64,000 bases of DNA from Coleofasciculus sp. LEGE 07092 (GTDB lineage Bacteria; Cyanobacteriota; Cyanobacteriia; Cyanobacteriales; Coleofasciculaceae). Below, one piece after another: positions 53,112-60,931 of the stretch (the stretch's first letter is position 1; the number at the start of each line of letters is the position of its first letter). The translations under genes were made by a program, and so were the position numbers. The stretch lies in NCBI RefSeq assembly GCF_015207375.1, contig NZ_JADEWY010000019.1, forward strand, positions 1-64,000, written 5' to 3'. The notes beneath the pieces are model-generated. The model did no database searches, was not told the origin of the DNA, and worked only from the letters and a program-made list of their open reading frames with translations.

Positions 53112-54671
53112 CTACCGCACAGACTTAAGGCTATCCAGTTTCTTGGCAAATAAGTCCGTAAAGATACTAATCACTGTACGCTGGCGTACCTTAATATTGG
53201 CGCTGACTGACATCCCCGATTGCAGAGAAATTTCCTTCTCATTCACCAGAATTGACTGCTTATCTAAGCGGATTTTAGCGGGAAAGCGATAGAAGGGATA
53301 AATCTCATCCGGTGGTAAGGCATCCGAACCAATTTGTATTAACTCACCTTTCACATCACCAAATTCACTGTAGGGGAAAGAATCGATACGGACATCGACG
53401 TTCATGCCCTCCTTCACAAAACCAATATCTCGGTTTGTGATGAAAACCTTTGCCATTAACCCCTCATCCGGCACAATTTTGAGAACAGGTTCGCTGGAAT
53501 TTGCCACAAATCCGGGTCCGGCTTGCAGATCGAAAACCTTGCCGCTGGCGGGTGCCTGCAATTCTTGATAAGTCAAGGTCAGTTGAGTTTTGCTGAGTTG
53601 GCTATCAATTTCTTTGATGCGTTTTTCGTTTTCAAAAACAATCTTGCTGAGTTGACTGTCAATTTCTGCAAGCTGTCTTTCATTCTCAGCGATTTTGGTA
53701 AGCAGTTCTTCCTCGGATAAAGCCATTGTATTTTGTTTGCGTGCTTTCGCTTGAGCGATCGCTTGCTGCAAGCGTTCTCTCTCTTTTTTCAGGCGCTCAA
53801 CCTCAGACGCACTCGTCTCAGTTTGCTGCTGCTGTTGCAGGTACTGAAGTTCGCCAAATGCTCCCTCTTCCCATAGCTTTCTGAGCCGCTCCGTAATTTC
53901 TTGGTTAAACTCCAGAACTTTTATGCCATCCTTGAGCTGAATGTCAGTCTGAGTGAGCTGTCGGTTAAGCTGTTGTACTTCTAGTTCAGCCGCAGCAACT
54001 CGAGAATTATACTCCTGTTGGCTAGCACGCAAACGCTGCTGTTGTTCGGGACTCAAACCAACCGAACTACCTCTCAGTTGGGCTTGGTAATACTGATTTT
54101 CAGCCATTAAAGCCACCCGATTTTTGGTCAGGGAGGCTATTTGTTCCGGCAGTTTCACCGGAATATTTTCGGCATCAAGGGCGACGGTTTTTCCGTTCAT
54201 CTGAGCTTGATAAAACTGATTTTCCTCAACCAGAGAAGATCGAATTCGCTGGAGAGACTCGAATTCTGCTCGAGCTGCTGTTTGGTCAAAGGTCAAAAGT
54301 GTATCTCCAGCTTCTACCCGCTTACCCTCTTCAACCTCAATTTTCTCAACCACGCCACCAACAGGAGCTTGCACTTCCTTAACGTCCCCTGTGGGTTCGA
54401 GTTTACCTTGAGCGGGAATTGCTTCTTCAATCTTTGCCACACAAGCCCAGCCAATTGTCAGAGTAGTGACTCCGACCAATGCCCAGACAATAGCCCGCGA
54501 CCAGACTGGAGATTGTTGCAGGATAACGGGTCGATCGAATTGGGGTGCCGTAGCTGCGGAACGGATTCTTGGTGCGGCTTTAGTATCCGTTGCTACTGCA
54601 ACAGGCTCAGATTGGGAGGGCGATCGCACTGTAATAGATTGAGTAGAGTTAGCTCCGTTGCGTTCGTTCAT
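53112..54671 (-). CDS. HlyD-family secretion adaptor
   Basis: From the ATG at 54671 a 519-residue membrane-fusion protein. One TM helix (about residues 58-80, IVWALVGVTTLTIGWACVA), then lipoyl half-motifs (PVGGVVEKIEVEEGKRVEAG; LQAPASGKVFDLQAGPGF) flanking a long coiled-coil hairpin (about 135-340) and a C-terminal beta-barrel. These proteins bridge an inner-membrane ABC exporter to an outer-membrane channel. An upstream extension to 54749 is read from TTTGTCC-type intergenic repeats and is unlikely. It is 107 bp after the ABC gene on the same strand. Confidence 0.9.
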   Translation of the reverse strand: MNERNGANSTQSITVRSPSQSEPVAVATDTKAAPRIRSAATAPQFDRPVILQQSPVWSRAIVWALVGVTTLTIGWACVAKIEEAIPAQGKLEPTGDVKEVQAPVGGVVEKIEVEEGKRVEAGDTLLTFDQTAARAEFESLQRIRSSLVEENQFYQAQMNGKTVALDAENIPVKLPEQIASLTKNRVALMAENQYYQAQLRGSSVGLSPEQQQRLRASQQEYNSRVAAAELEVQQLNRQLTQTDIQLKDGIKVLEFNQEITERLRKLWEEGAFGELQYLQQQQQTETSASEVERLKKERERLQQAIAQAKARKQNTMALSEEELLTKIAENERQLAEIDSQLSKIVFENEKRIKEIDSQLSKTQLTLTYQELQAPASGKVFDLQAGPGFVANSSEPVLKIVPDEGLMAKVFITNRDIGFVKEGMNVDVRIDSFPYSEFGDVKGELIQIGSDALPPDEIYPFYRFPAKIRLDKQSILVNEKEISLQSGMSVSANIKVRQRTVISIFTDLFAKKLDSLKSVR

Positions 54672-54778
54672 GGCAAATATGTCCTTTGTCTTTTGTCCTT
54701 TGTGTCTTGTCATTTGTCCTTTGTCCTTTGTCCTTGGTACTAAAAACAAATGACCAATGACAAATGACCAATAACTAA

Positions 54779-57700
54779 CTAAAGTTGAGCTTCTTGCTGT
54801 TGGTAGAGACAGAAATAGCGTCCTTGTAGTGCCATGAGCTCCTCATGGGTTCCCTGCTCGACAACCGCACCTTTATCCATCATCAAAATTATGTCGCTTG
54901 ACCGAATCGTAGTCAGACGGTGAGTGATGAAAAACACCGTGCGTCCTCGAAACGCTTCAATTAGGTTCAAACACACCTGCCGTTCGGTTTCATAGTCTAG
55001 GGCGCTGGTTGCCTCGTCCAGAATCAACAGTTCGGGGTTTTGCAGCACCGTTCGAGCGATCGCAACTCGCTGGCGTTGTCCGCCCGATAGAGCAGAACCG
55101 CGCTCTCCAACCCTGGTGTTGTACCCACTGGGCAAGCCCATGATAAAATCATGGGCGCTGGCAATCTTGGCAGCTTCGATAATTTCTTCAGCAGTAGCAT
55201 CAGGATTGGTGAGGGCAATATTGTCTTGAACAGTGCCATCAAATAAGAGACTATCTTGAGGCACAATCCCGATTTGGCGACGCAGGGAATACAGTTCTAC
55301 TTTACTTATATCGTAGTTGTCGATGAAAATCCGCCCAGAATTGAGTTCATAGAGACGGGGCAGCAGCTTCATCAATGTACTTTTACCGGAACCGCTTTGA
55401 CCGACAATTCCCATGAATATCCCTGCCGGAAACTCCAGGTTAATATTCGTAAGCTGCCAAGGTCCACTGGCACCAAAGCGGAACGATACATTTTCATACT
55501 TGACTGCCCCTTTAATCGCAGGCATGGGAATGTTATTGCGGTCTTCCTCTTCCGCTTCTTGAGGACTGTCTACGATATCACTCAACCGCTCTAAGGAGAG
55601 AGCCGTCTCTTGAAAATTCTGCCAGAGTTGGGCTAACCGCAACAAGGGACTGGTGACGTAGCCAGAAATAATTCGGAACGCAATCAATTGTCCGAGGGTC
55701 AAATTTCCCTCTAGTACGAGATAAGCTCCCACCCAGAGTACCAATAGGGCGGAGAGCTTGTTGAGAAAGTTGCTGGCAGAACCTGCGGTTGTGGAAGTCA
55801 GAACGGTTTTGAAGCCTGCCGATACATAACGAGCATAGCGATCTTGCCACTGCCAGCGCGATCGCAATTCAATATTCTGAGCTTTAACCGTTTGAATCCC
55901 TGAGAGAACTTCCACCAAATAAGACTGGGTTTGAGCATTCCGTTCCGCCTTAGTCCGCAACTGAGAGCGAACAATAGGAGAAACAACCACCGTCAGCAAC
56001 ACAAACAAGGGAATAGTTGCCAAGGCAACGAGAGTCAGAACCCAGCTATAGATAAACATAACGACGATATAGACGACGGAAAACACCGCGTCTAGCACCA
56101 CCGTCAGAGCCGTTCCTGTGAGAAACTGGCGAATATTTTCTAACTCGTTAACTCGGCTGGCAAGTTCACCCACCGGTCGCCGTTCAAAATACCGCAGGGG
56201 CAAACGCAACAGGTGGTCGATAATTTCTGAACCTAAACTCATGTCGATCCGATTGGTGGTATCGACAAACAGATAAGTCCGCAAACTCGTGAGCAGCGCC
56301 TCAAACACGGCGATGACGACTAAGAAAAGACCCAGAACGTGCAAGGTATCGATACTGTTTTGCACAATCACTTTGTCGATGATCACCTGGATCATCAACG
56401 GATTTGCCAACCCAAATAGCTGCACAAAAAAGGAAGCAATAAATACTTCCAGTAGTACCTTGCGGTAACGGTAGAGGGAGGGCAGAAACCACTGCAAGCC
56501 GAAGCGCTGTTTGGGAGTTTGCTTGGTACGCTCTACCAGCAGAACTTGTACAGACTCAGGGGATTGACTGTCACCTTCCCCATCCGGCACCAACGTGTCG
56601 AGCAAATCCATAGGTTTGCGGCGCACGATGCCTATTTCCGGCACCCCCAGTACCACTTCCCGCTTGTTCGCTTCGTAAAGTACGGCAAAGCCTTCGTGCC
56701 ACCGGACTAAGGCGGGGGTTTGCAGGCGGCTGACTGCTGAGAGGGGTACACTCACCAATTGGGCGTGCAATCCCATTAAATCTGCTAAAGCTCCACAAAG
56801 CGGTAGGGAGAGACTGCCAGTTCGAGCTAGTTGATCTGCCATCACGCGGCGAACTACATCCCGCTTGAAGGGCATTTCTAAATGCTTGCTAATCATTTGG
56901 AAGCAAGCTAAGGCAGAATCTAGGGTTCCTTTGCCGCGAACGTGGGGATATCGTTTGGATCTGCCAGTCTGCTTGGGTTCGCTGTCGGTTGCTTCTGGAG
57001 GGTGTTCGGATGCGTAGGGAATGTCAGTACTGTTGGTTATTTGCTGTTCCACCGGGCTGACTTGTGGCTCTTGTAGAGAGGTATTATGACCTGTCTCTAC
57101 CCAATCTATGTGCCGAAACCCCACGATCCGAGCTGGTGTTTCACCATTGACCTCAAATCCCTTTTTAGAACCGTTTGAGTTGAGTTGACTGCCTGTGGGA
57201 AAATTAGCAATCATCCCCCCACCGCTAACAAACCAGATGCGATCGGGTTCTAACGGGTCTGCTGCTGTTGTGTGCGGGTATAGGTAACGAATTACGGCAT
57301 TCTGGCAGGCTTCTTTGGCAAGGTCTTTGAGATGGGTAGCACCGCTAGCTTGCCGTTCTAATTCGGCGGCGAGCAACTCAAAGGCTTCAATCAGGCTACA
57401 ACGTTGTTGGAATGCTTCCACTACGGAGGGTTCCCGTGCCATTAGCGCTAAAAATTCCGCTCCCCCCAGGGTTAAACAGATAGTCTCGGTGGATGCAATT
57501 GCTGTTTCGCAAGGGATGCCCCGAATTAAACTCACCCAGCCGAGAATGGCTCCTGGTTCTAGCAATTCTAGGGTTACAGGCTGTTGGTTGCGGGGATCGT
57601 AGCCCAATAGACGCGCCCGCCCTTCGTAGAGGATAGAGAGTTGATTGGGCATTTTTTCCCGCACGAGGATTGGTTGTCCCATGCGGTAACGCAATAGCTG

Positions 57701-57799
57701 ACTCTTCTGTGACAACTGAGTCAGTGTGGCGGGCGTCAGTTGATTGAGGGGAAATATTTCTCCCAAAAAGTCTTGAATAGTCGCCTTGGTATAGGTCAT
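54779..57799 (-). CDS. cNMP/C39-like ABC exporter (type I secretion)
   Basis: A 1006-residue exporter. Residues about 20-150 are a cyclic-nucleotide-binding-like domain (RYRMGQPILVREKMPNQLSI); about 280-410 a C39 peptidase-like domain; about 440-720 six membrane helices; about 760-1000 the ATPase (Walker A GQSGSGKSTLMKLL, signature LSGGQRQRVAIART, Walker B LLILDEATSALDYE). The C39 motif reads TLDSALACFQMISKHL: the catalytic Cys of DCGxAC is Ser, so, as in HlyB, the domain probably binds substrate rather than cutting a leader. Nine bases after the parvulin gene, so co-transcribed. The exported substrate is not encoded in the window. Confidence 0.9.
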   Translation of the reverse strand: MTYTKATIQDFLGEIFPLNQLTPATLTQLSQKSQLLRYRMGQPILVREKMPNQLSILYEGRARLLGYDPRNQQPVTLELLEPGAILGWVSLIRGIPCETAIASTETICLTLGGAEFLALMAREPSVVEAFQQRCSLIEAFELLAAELERQASGATHLKDLAKEACQNAVIRYLYPHTTAADPLEPDRIWFVSGGGMIANFPTGSQLNSNGSKKGFEVNGETPARIVGFRHIDWVETGHNTSLQEPQVSPVEQQITNSTDIPYASEHPPEATDSEPKQTGRSKRYPHVRGKGTLDSALACFQMISKHLEMPFKRDVVRRVMADQLARTGSLSLPLCGALADLMGLHAQLVSVPLSAVSRLQTPALVRWHEGFAVLYEANKREVVLGVPEIGIVRRKPMDLLDTLVPDGEGDSQSPESVQVLLVERTKQTPKQRFGLQWFLPSLYRYRKVLLEVFIASFFVQLFGLANPLMIQVIIDKVIVQNSIDTLHVLGLFLVVIAVFEALLTSLRTYLFVDTTNRIDMSLGSEIIDHLLRLPLRYFERRPVGELASRVNELENIRQFLTGTALTVVLDAVFSVVYIVVMFIYSWVLTLVALATIPLFVLLTVVVSPIVRSQLRTKAERNAQTQSYLVEVLSGIQTVKAQNIELRSRWQWQDRYARYVSAGFKTVLTSTTAGSASNFLNKLSALLVLWVGAYLVLEGNLTLGQLIAFRIISGYVTSPLLRLAQLWQNFQETALSLERLSDIVDSPQEAEEEDRNNIPMPAIKGAVKYENVSFRFGASGPWQLTNINLEFPAGIFMGIVGQSGSGKSTLMKLLPRLYELNSGRIFIDNYDISKVELYSLRRQIGIVPQDSLLFDGTVQDNIALTNPDATAEEIIEAAKIASAHDFIMGLPSGYNTRVGERGSALSGGQRQRVAIARTVLQNPELLILDEATSALDYETERQVCLNLIEAFRGRTVFFITHRLTTIRSSDIILMMDKGAVVEQGTHEELMALQGRYFCLYQQQEAQL

Positions 57800-57808
57800 G
57801 GGAAAGCC

Positions 57809-58552
57809 TTAGGAAGTAGCAGCATTCAGGGAATTGATAGAAACTTGTTGCTGGAGTTGCTCTTGCAGCCAAGTGTTGAAGAGTTCGTTAAGCAGCCGCT
57901 GGCGCATGGATTCGTCTAGCTGGACGGGGAAAAACTTTTCCAGCCGTACAATGATAAACCATTCGCCTAGGCGGGTAGGGTGCCACAGTTGACCGGGTTG
58001 GCTGACGGTCAGCATTTGGGCTAAGACTGGGTGGGGAACACTCAGTTCGACTGGACCGACTAATCCGCCGGTTTGGGCTTCTGGACCTTGAGAATAGTCT
58101 CGTGCTAGTTCGGCAAAGGGCTGTTCTCCTTCTTTAATGCGAAAGTAAAGTTCTTGGGCAATAGGGGCATCCTTTGTCCGAATTAAGGAATAGACAACTC
58201 GGTCTAGCTGCCCTTTGCGTTTGAGGAAGTAGGACTCCAGCTTGTTTCCCCAGGTGGCTTGTTTGAATTTCTCGAGCTTCAGTCCTCGGATGGCTAAGTC
58301 TTCTGCTTGTTCTGGGGTTATGCCCTGACGTTCTAGCCATGCCTGACGTTCGGACTCGGAGGTTACTTGATTTTTTTCATAAAATATTTGACATACAGTA
58401 GTTTTCTCTTCTGGCGTATAATCTATGAGAGCGATCGCCTGTTCGATCACGAGCTCTCGAACAAGCTGGGGCAGTAGCTGATATTTAGCCAGCAGGGGAA
58501 TTAGTTCTTCAGACCTGATGGTTTGGTCACCAACCTGTAAAACAGCAGTCAT
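57809..58552 (-). CDS. Parvulin-type peptidyl-prolyl isomerase
   Basis: A 247-residue protein with a helical SurA-like N-terminal part (residues 1-115, EELIPLLAKYQLLPQLVREL) and a PpiC/rotamase domain (about 125-225: GEQPFAELARDYSQGPEAQTGG, HPVLAQMLTVSQPGQL, TRLGEWFIIVRLEK). No signal peptide, so it acts in the cytoplasm or at the inner face of the exporter. It lies first in the operon with the C39-like ABC exporter and HlyD; similar isomerases in such clusters are thought to assist export or maturation of the secreted peptide or protein. Confidence 0.87.
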   Translation of the reverse strand: MTAVLQVGDQTIRSEELIPLLAKYQLLPQLVRELVIEQAIALIDYTPEEKTTVCQIFYEKNQVTSESERQAWLERQGITPEQAEDLAIRGLKLEKFKQATWGNKLESYFLKRKGQLDRVVYSLIRTKDAPIAQELYFRIKEGEQPFAELARDYSQGPEAQTGGLVGPVELSVPHPVLAQMLTVSQPGQLWHPTRLGEWFIIVRLEKFFPVQLDESMRQRLLNELFNTWLQEQLQQQVSINSLNAATS

Positions 58553-59005
58553 TTTAATGAAAAGCCTCTCAATGTAGGGTTTTCAAGAACTCAAAGAGGA
58601 GGTGACTTCAAAGATAACATCTCGATTCAATGCAACGTTATAATCTCTGAACACAGTTAACTGAACGTTACTATTTTCCGTTTTGGAGAGAATTTCCACG
58701 AAAGGGATATTTTCTGGGGGAGTGCAGTTAACGTTCGTGATTTAGATGATCAAGAAAACACTGTGGCAAGGTTTTCCGCTCAACGGTAACGGAATTTCCT
58801 TGTAAACGGTAGACTCATGGACGAGGGTTAAACAGTCCGCCAGTGGTTTTAACCATTGTCTCATAGCTTGCATTCGTCTTGCATACGATTGGATAAGAGT
58901 TTTAGTCCACAAAGCGTGGACTTAAGCTATGACGCCGGAGTTTTAACTCTGGGTGGGTTTTCGGGTTTACTGAGAATGGTGCAAGATGTGAGTTGAAATG
59001 AACTT
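58553..59005. other. Divergent intergenic region upstream of the secretion operon
   Basis: About 450 bp with no gene. It contains a small perfect hairpin (AGTCCAC-AAAGC-GTGGACT, near 58905-58923) and direct-repeat-like GCTTGCATTCGTCTTGCATACG. The secretion operon promoter must lie in its left half. Confidence 0.4.
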
Positions 59006-59188
59006 GGTGCTACCTTGGGAGGGAATGGCACACTTGTTGGAGCATCCTCCAATATCGTGGCGGCGGGTATTTCTGAACTACACGGACGCCGGATTTCCTT
59101 TAAAACCTTTCTGCGTTACGGCATACCCGTAATGGTGATGCAACTACTGACGGCAGCTTTATACATCACGATTCGCTTTCTCCTCTAA
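59006..59188 (+). pseudogene. ArsB/NhaD-type permease C-terminal remnant
   Basis: A 60-codon frame with GATLGGNGTLVGASSNIVAA and RISFKTFLRYGIPVMVMQLL, then a stop, matches the last loop and helix of the ArsB/NhaD permease superfamily (GATLGGNATLIGAS.N signature). The remaining several hundred codons are absent and no start is present, so this is a truncated relic directly upstream of the exoD-like gene. Confidence 0.78.
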
Positions 59189-59194
59189 TTCCCA

Positions 59195-59797
59195 ATGCAC
59201 CTGAAATTTTCTCAAGACATTGAGTCGCTGCTAAAGCGGTTAGCCAACCAGCCCCTGACTCTAAGAGATATTCTGGCAGAAACCTCTGAGCGGGGGTTCA
59301 GCTTGACAATTGGGCTTTTAGTTTTACCCTTCTTGTTTCCGATGCCTCCCGGAGCATCAAGCGTACTGGGTTTAGGCTGCTTAGTTTTGTCTGTGCAAAT
59401 GGCTTTGGGACGGCGAACACCCTGGCTCCCGCGAAAAGTTGCTAGCTTTCAATTTCCTCGTAGCTTGAGCCTGCAACTACTGAAAAATTTGAAACGAGTC
59501 ATGAGGTTGCTCGAAAAAATTGTTCGTCCTCGCTGGCTAAAGGTAGCTGAAAGTCCTAAAATTTGGCGCTGGAATGGGTTTTGTATCGCTTGGCTGACGG
59601 TGCTACTTATGTTACCGTTTCCTTTCACTAACCCGTTTCCAACTGCTGTGATTTTGTTATTGGCGGTTGCCACCTTAGAAGGAGATGGCGTGTTGATGTG
59701 TGTGGGTTATGGACTGATGGCTTTAGTAACCCTGTTTTTTTGTTTTATTGCTTATGCACTTTTGCAGGCTCCCAATTTACTTCCCAATTTTTTCTAA
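59195..59797 (+). CDS. ExoD-family membrane protein
   Basis: A 200-residue protein with the ExoD opening LTLRDILAETSERGFSLTI (about residues 21-39), LLVLPFLFPMPPGASSVLG, and several hydrophobic helices. ExoD affects exopolysaccharide production and alkaline tolerance in rhizobia; the biochemical role is undefined. A six-base gap to the permease remnant's stop suggests the remnant once ran into it. The downstream sequence 59798-60005 is AT-rich without a gene. Confidence 0.82.
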   Translation: MHLKFSQDIESLLKRLANQPLTLRDILAETSERGFSLTIGLLVLPFLFPMPPGASSVLGLGCLVLSVQMALGRRTPWLPRKVASFQFPRSLSLQLLKNLKRVMRLLEKIVRPRWLKVAESPKIWRWNGFCIAWLTVLLMLPFPFTNPFPTAVILLLAVATLEGDGVLMCVGYGLMALVTLFFCFIAYALLQAPNLLPNFF

Positions 59798-60005
59798 AAA
59801 ATCTATCCAATCCTAAAAATACAATTGAAGAGAGGGAACTTCTGAATGGGGAATAGAAAAATTCTAAATAAATTTCTAATAGCGATAAAATCTTTAAACC
59901 AAAAGGTAAAAATAGACCGATTTCAAGGGAACTAATGTAGAATAAAAGCAAGAAGCTGAACCACCGATAATCCAACCATTTCCCAATTCTTTTTTGTCAG
60001 GGTAC

Positions 60006-60896
60006 ATGAAGCAGCCGTTGCCGTCTCTCAAACGAGCCTTACTTTTAATTAATCGTCAGTCTCGGCAAGGACAGCAGCGCTTGTCCCGAGCCCTCGACTG
60101 CTTAAAAGCAGAGGGTTTCGACGCGATCGCAGAACCAACAGACGAACCCCAGCAACTTTCAGAAATAATCCGTCGCTATCGGGATCAGGTTGACCTGGTA
60201 ATTATTGGTGGTGGCGACGGTACGCTGAATGCAGCCGCCCAGGGGTTAGTGGATACTCAATTACCTCTGGGTATCCTTCCCTTGGGAACGGCAAATGACT
60301 TGGCGCGGACGCTAAAAATTCCCAACTCCGTACCCGACGCTTGCCGAGTAATTGCCACGGGTAGATTACATCGCATTGACTTGGGCTGGGTCAACGGAAC
60401 GTACTTTTTTAATGTTGCCAGTTGCGGACTGAGTGTTAAGATTACCCAACAACTCACCAAAGAAGCCAAACGCCGTTGGGGAGTTCTCGCTTATGCGGCT
60501 ACTGCTTTGCGAGTTACTTGGCAATCCCGACCCTTTCGCGCAGAGATTCGATGCAATGGTGAATCCTTTCAGGTGAAAACAATTCAACTTGCGATCGGTA
60601 ATGGGCGACATTACGGAGGTGGAATGACTGTGGCTCATGATGCCACCATTGACGATCGGCGATTGGATCTGTACAGCCTGGAAATGCGGCACTGGTGGCA
60701 AATTATAATGTTACTTCCAGCATTAAGGCAGGGACGGCATACCGATTGGTCGGGGGTGCGTACCCTGCATGGCACGGAAATCGAAATTAATACGCGCAAA
60801 CCCCGTGACATCAATACCGATGGGGAAATTACCACGCAAACTCCTGCAAAATTCCGAGTGGTTCCCCAAGTTTTGTCAGTTTTGGTTCCCAGATAA
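60006..60896 (+). CDS. YegS/DagK-type lipid kinase
   Basis: A 296-residue kinase (ATG at 60006 with CAGGG upstream; a TTG at 59994 is possible) of the diacylglycerol/lipid kinase family. The nucleotide-binding [11 protein letters not shown] (about residues 70-80), [26 protein letters not shown] and the closing [16 protein letters not shown] motifs are all seen. Such proteins phosphorylate diacylglycerol or sphingoid-like lipids; the lipid is not determined. The P-type ATPase gene follows after 35 bp and may be co-transcribed. Confidence 0.9.
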   Translation: MKQPLPSLKRALLLINRQSRQGQQRLSRALDCLKAEGFDAIAEPTDEPQQLSEIIRRYRDQVDLVIIGGGDGTLNAAAQGLVDTQLPLGILPLGTANDLARTLKIPNSVPDACRVIATGRLHRIDLGWVNGTYFFNVASCGLSVKITQQLTKEAKRRWGVLAYAATALRVTWQSRPFRAEIRCNGESFQVKTIQLAIGNGRHYGGGMTVAHDATIDDRRLDLYSLEMRHWWQIIMLLPALRQGRHTDWSGVRTLHGTEIEINTRKPRDINTDGEITTQTPAKFRVVPQVLSVLVPR

Positions 60897-60931
60897 AGGA
60901 TTTTTTCTACTTAGATTCATCGCCACCCACT

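Noticed and set aside
56590-56960. C39 domain of the ABC exporter as an active leader peptidase
   Set aside because: The catalytic Cys position reads Ser in TLDSALACF, so cleavage is not supported.
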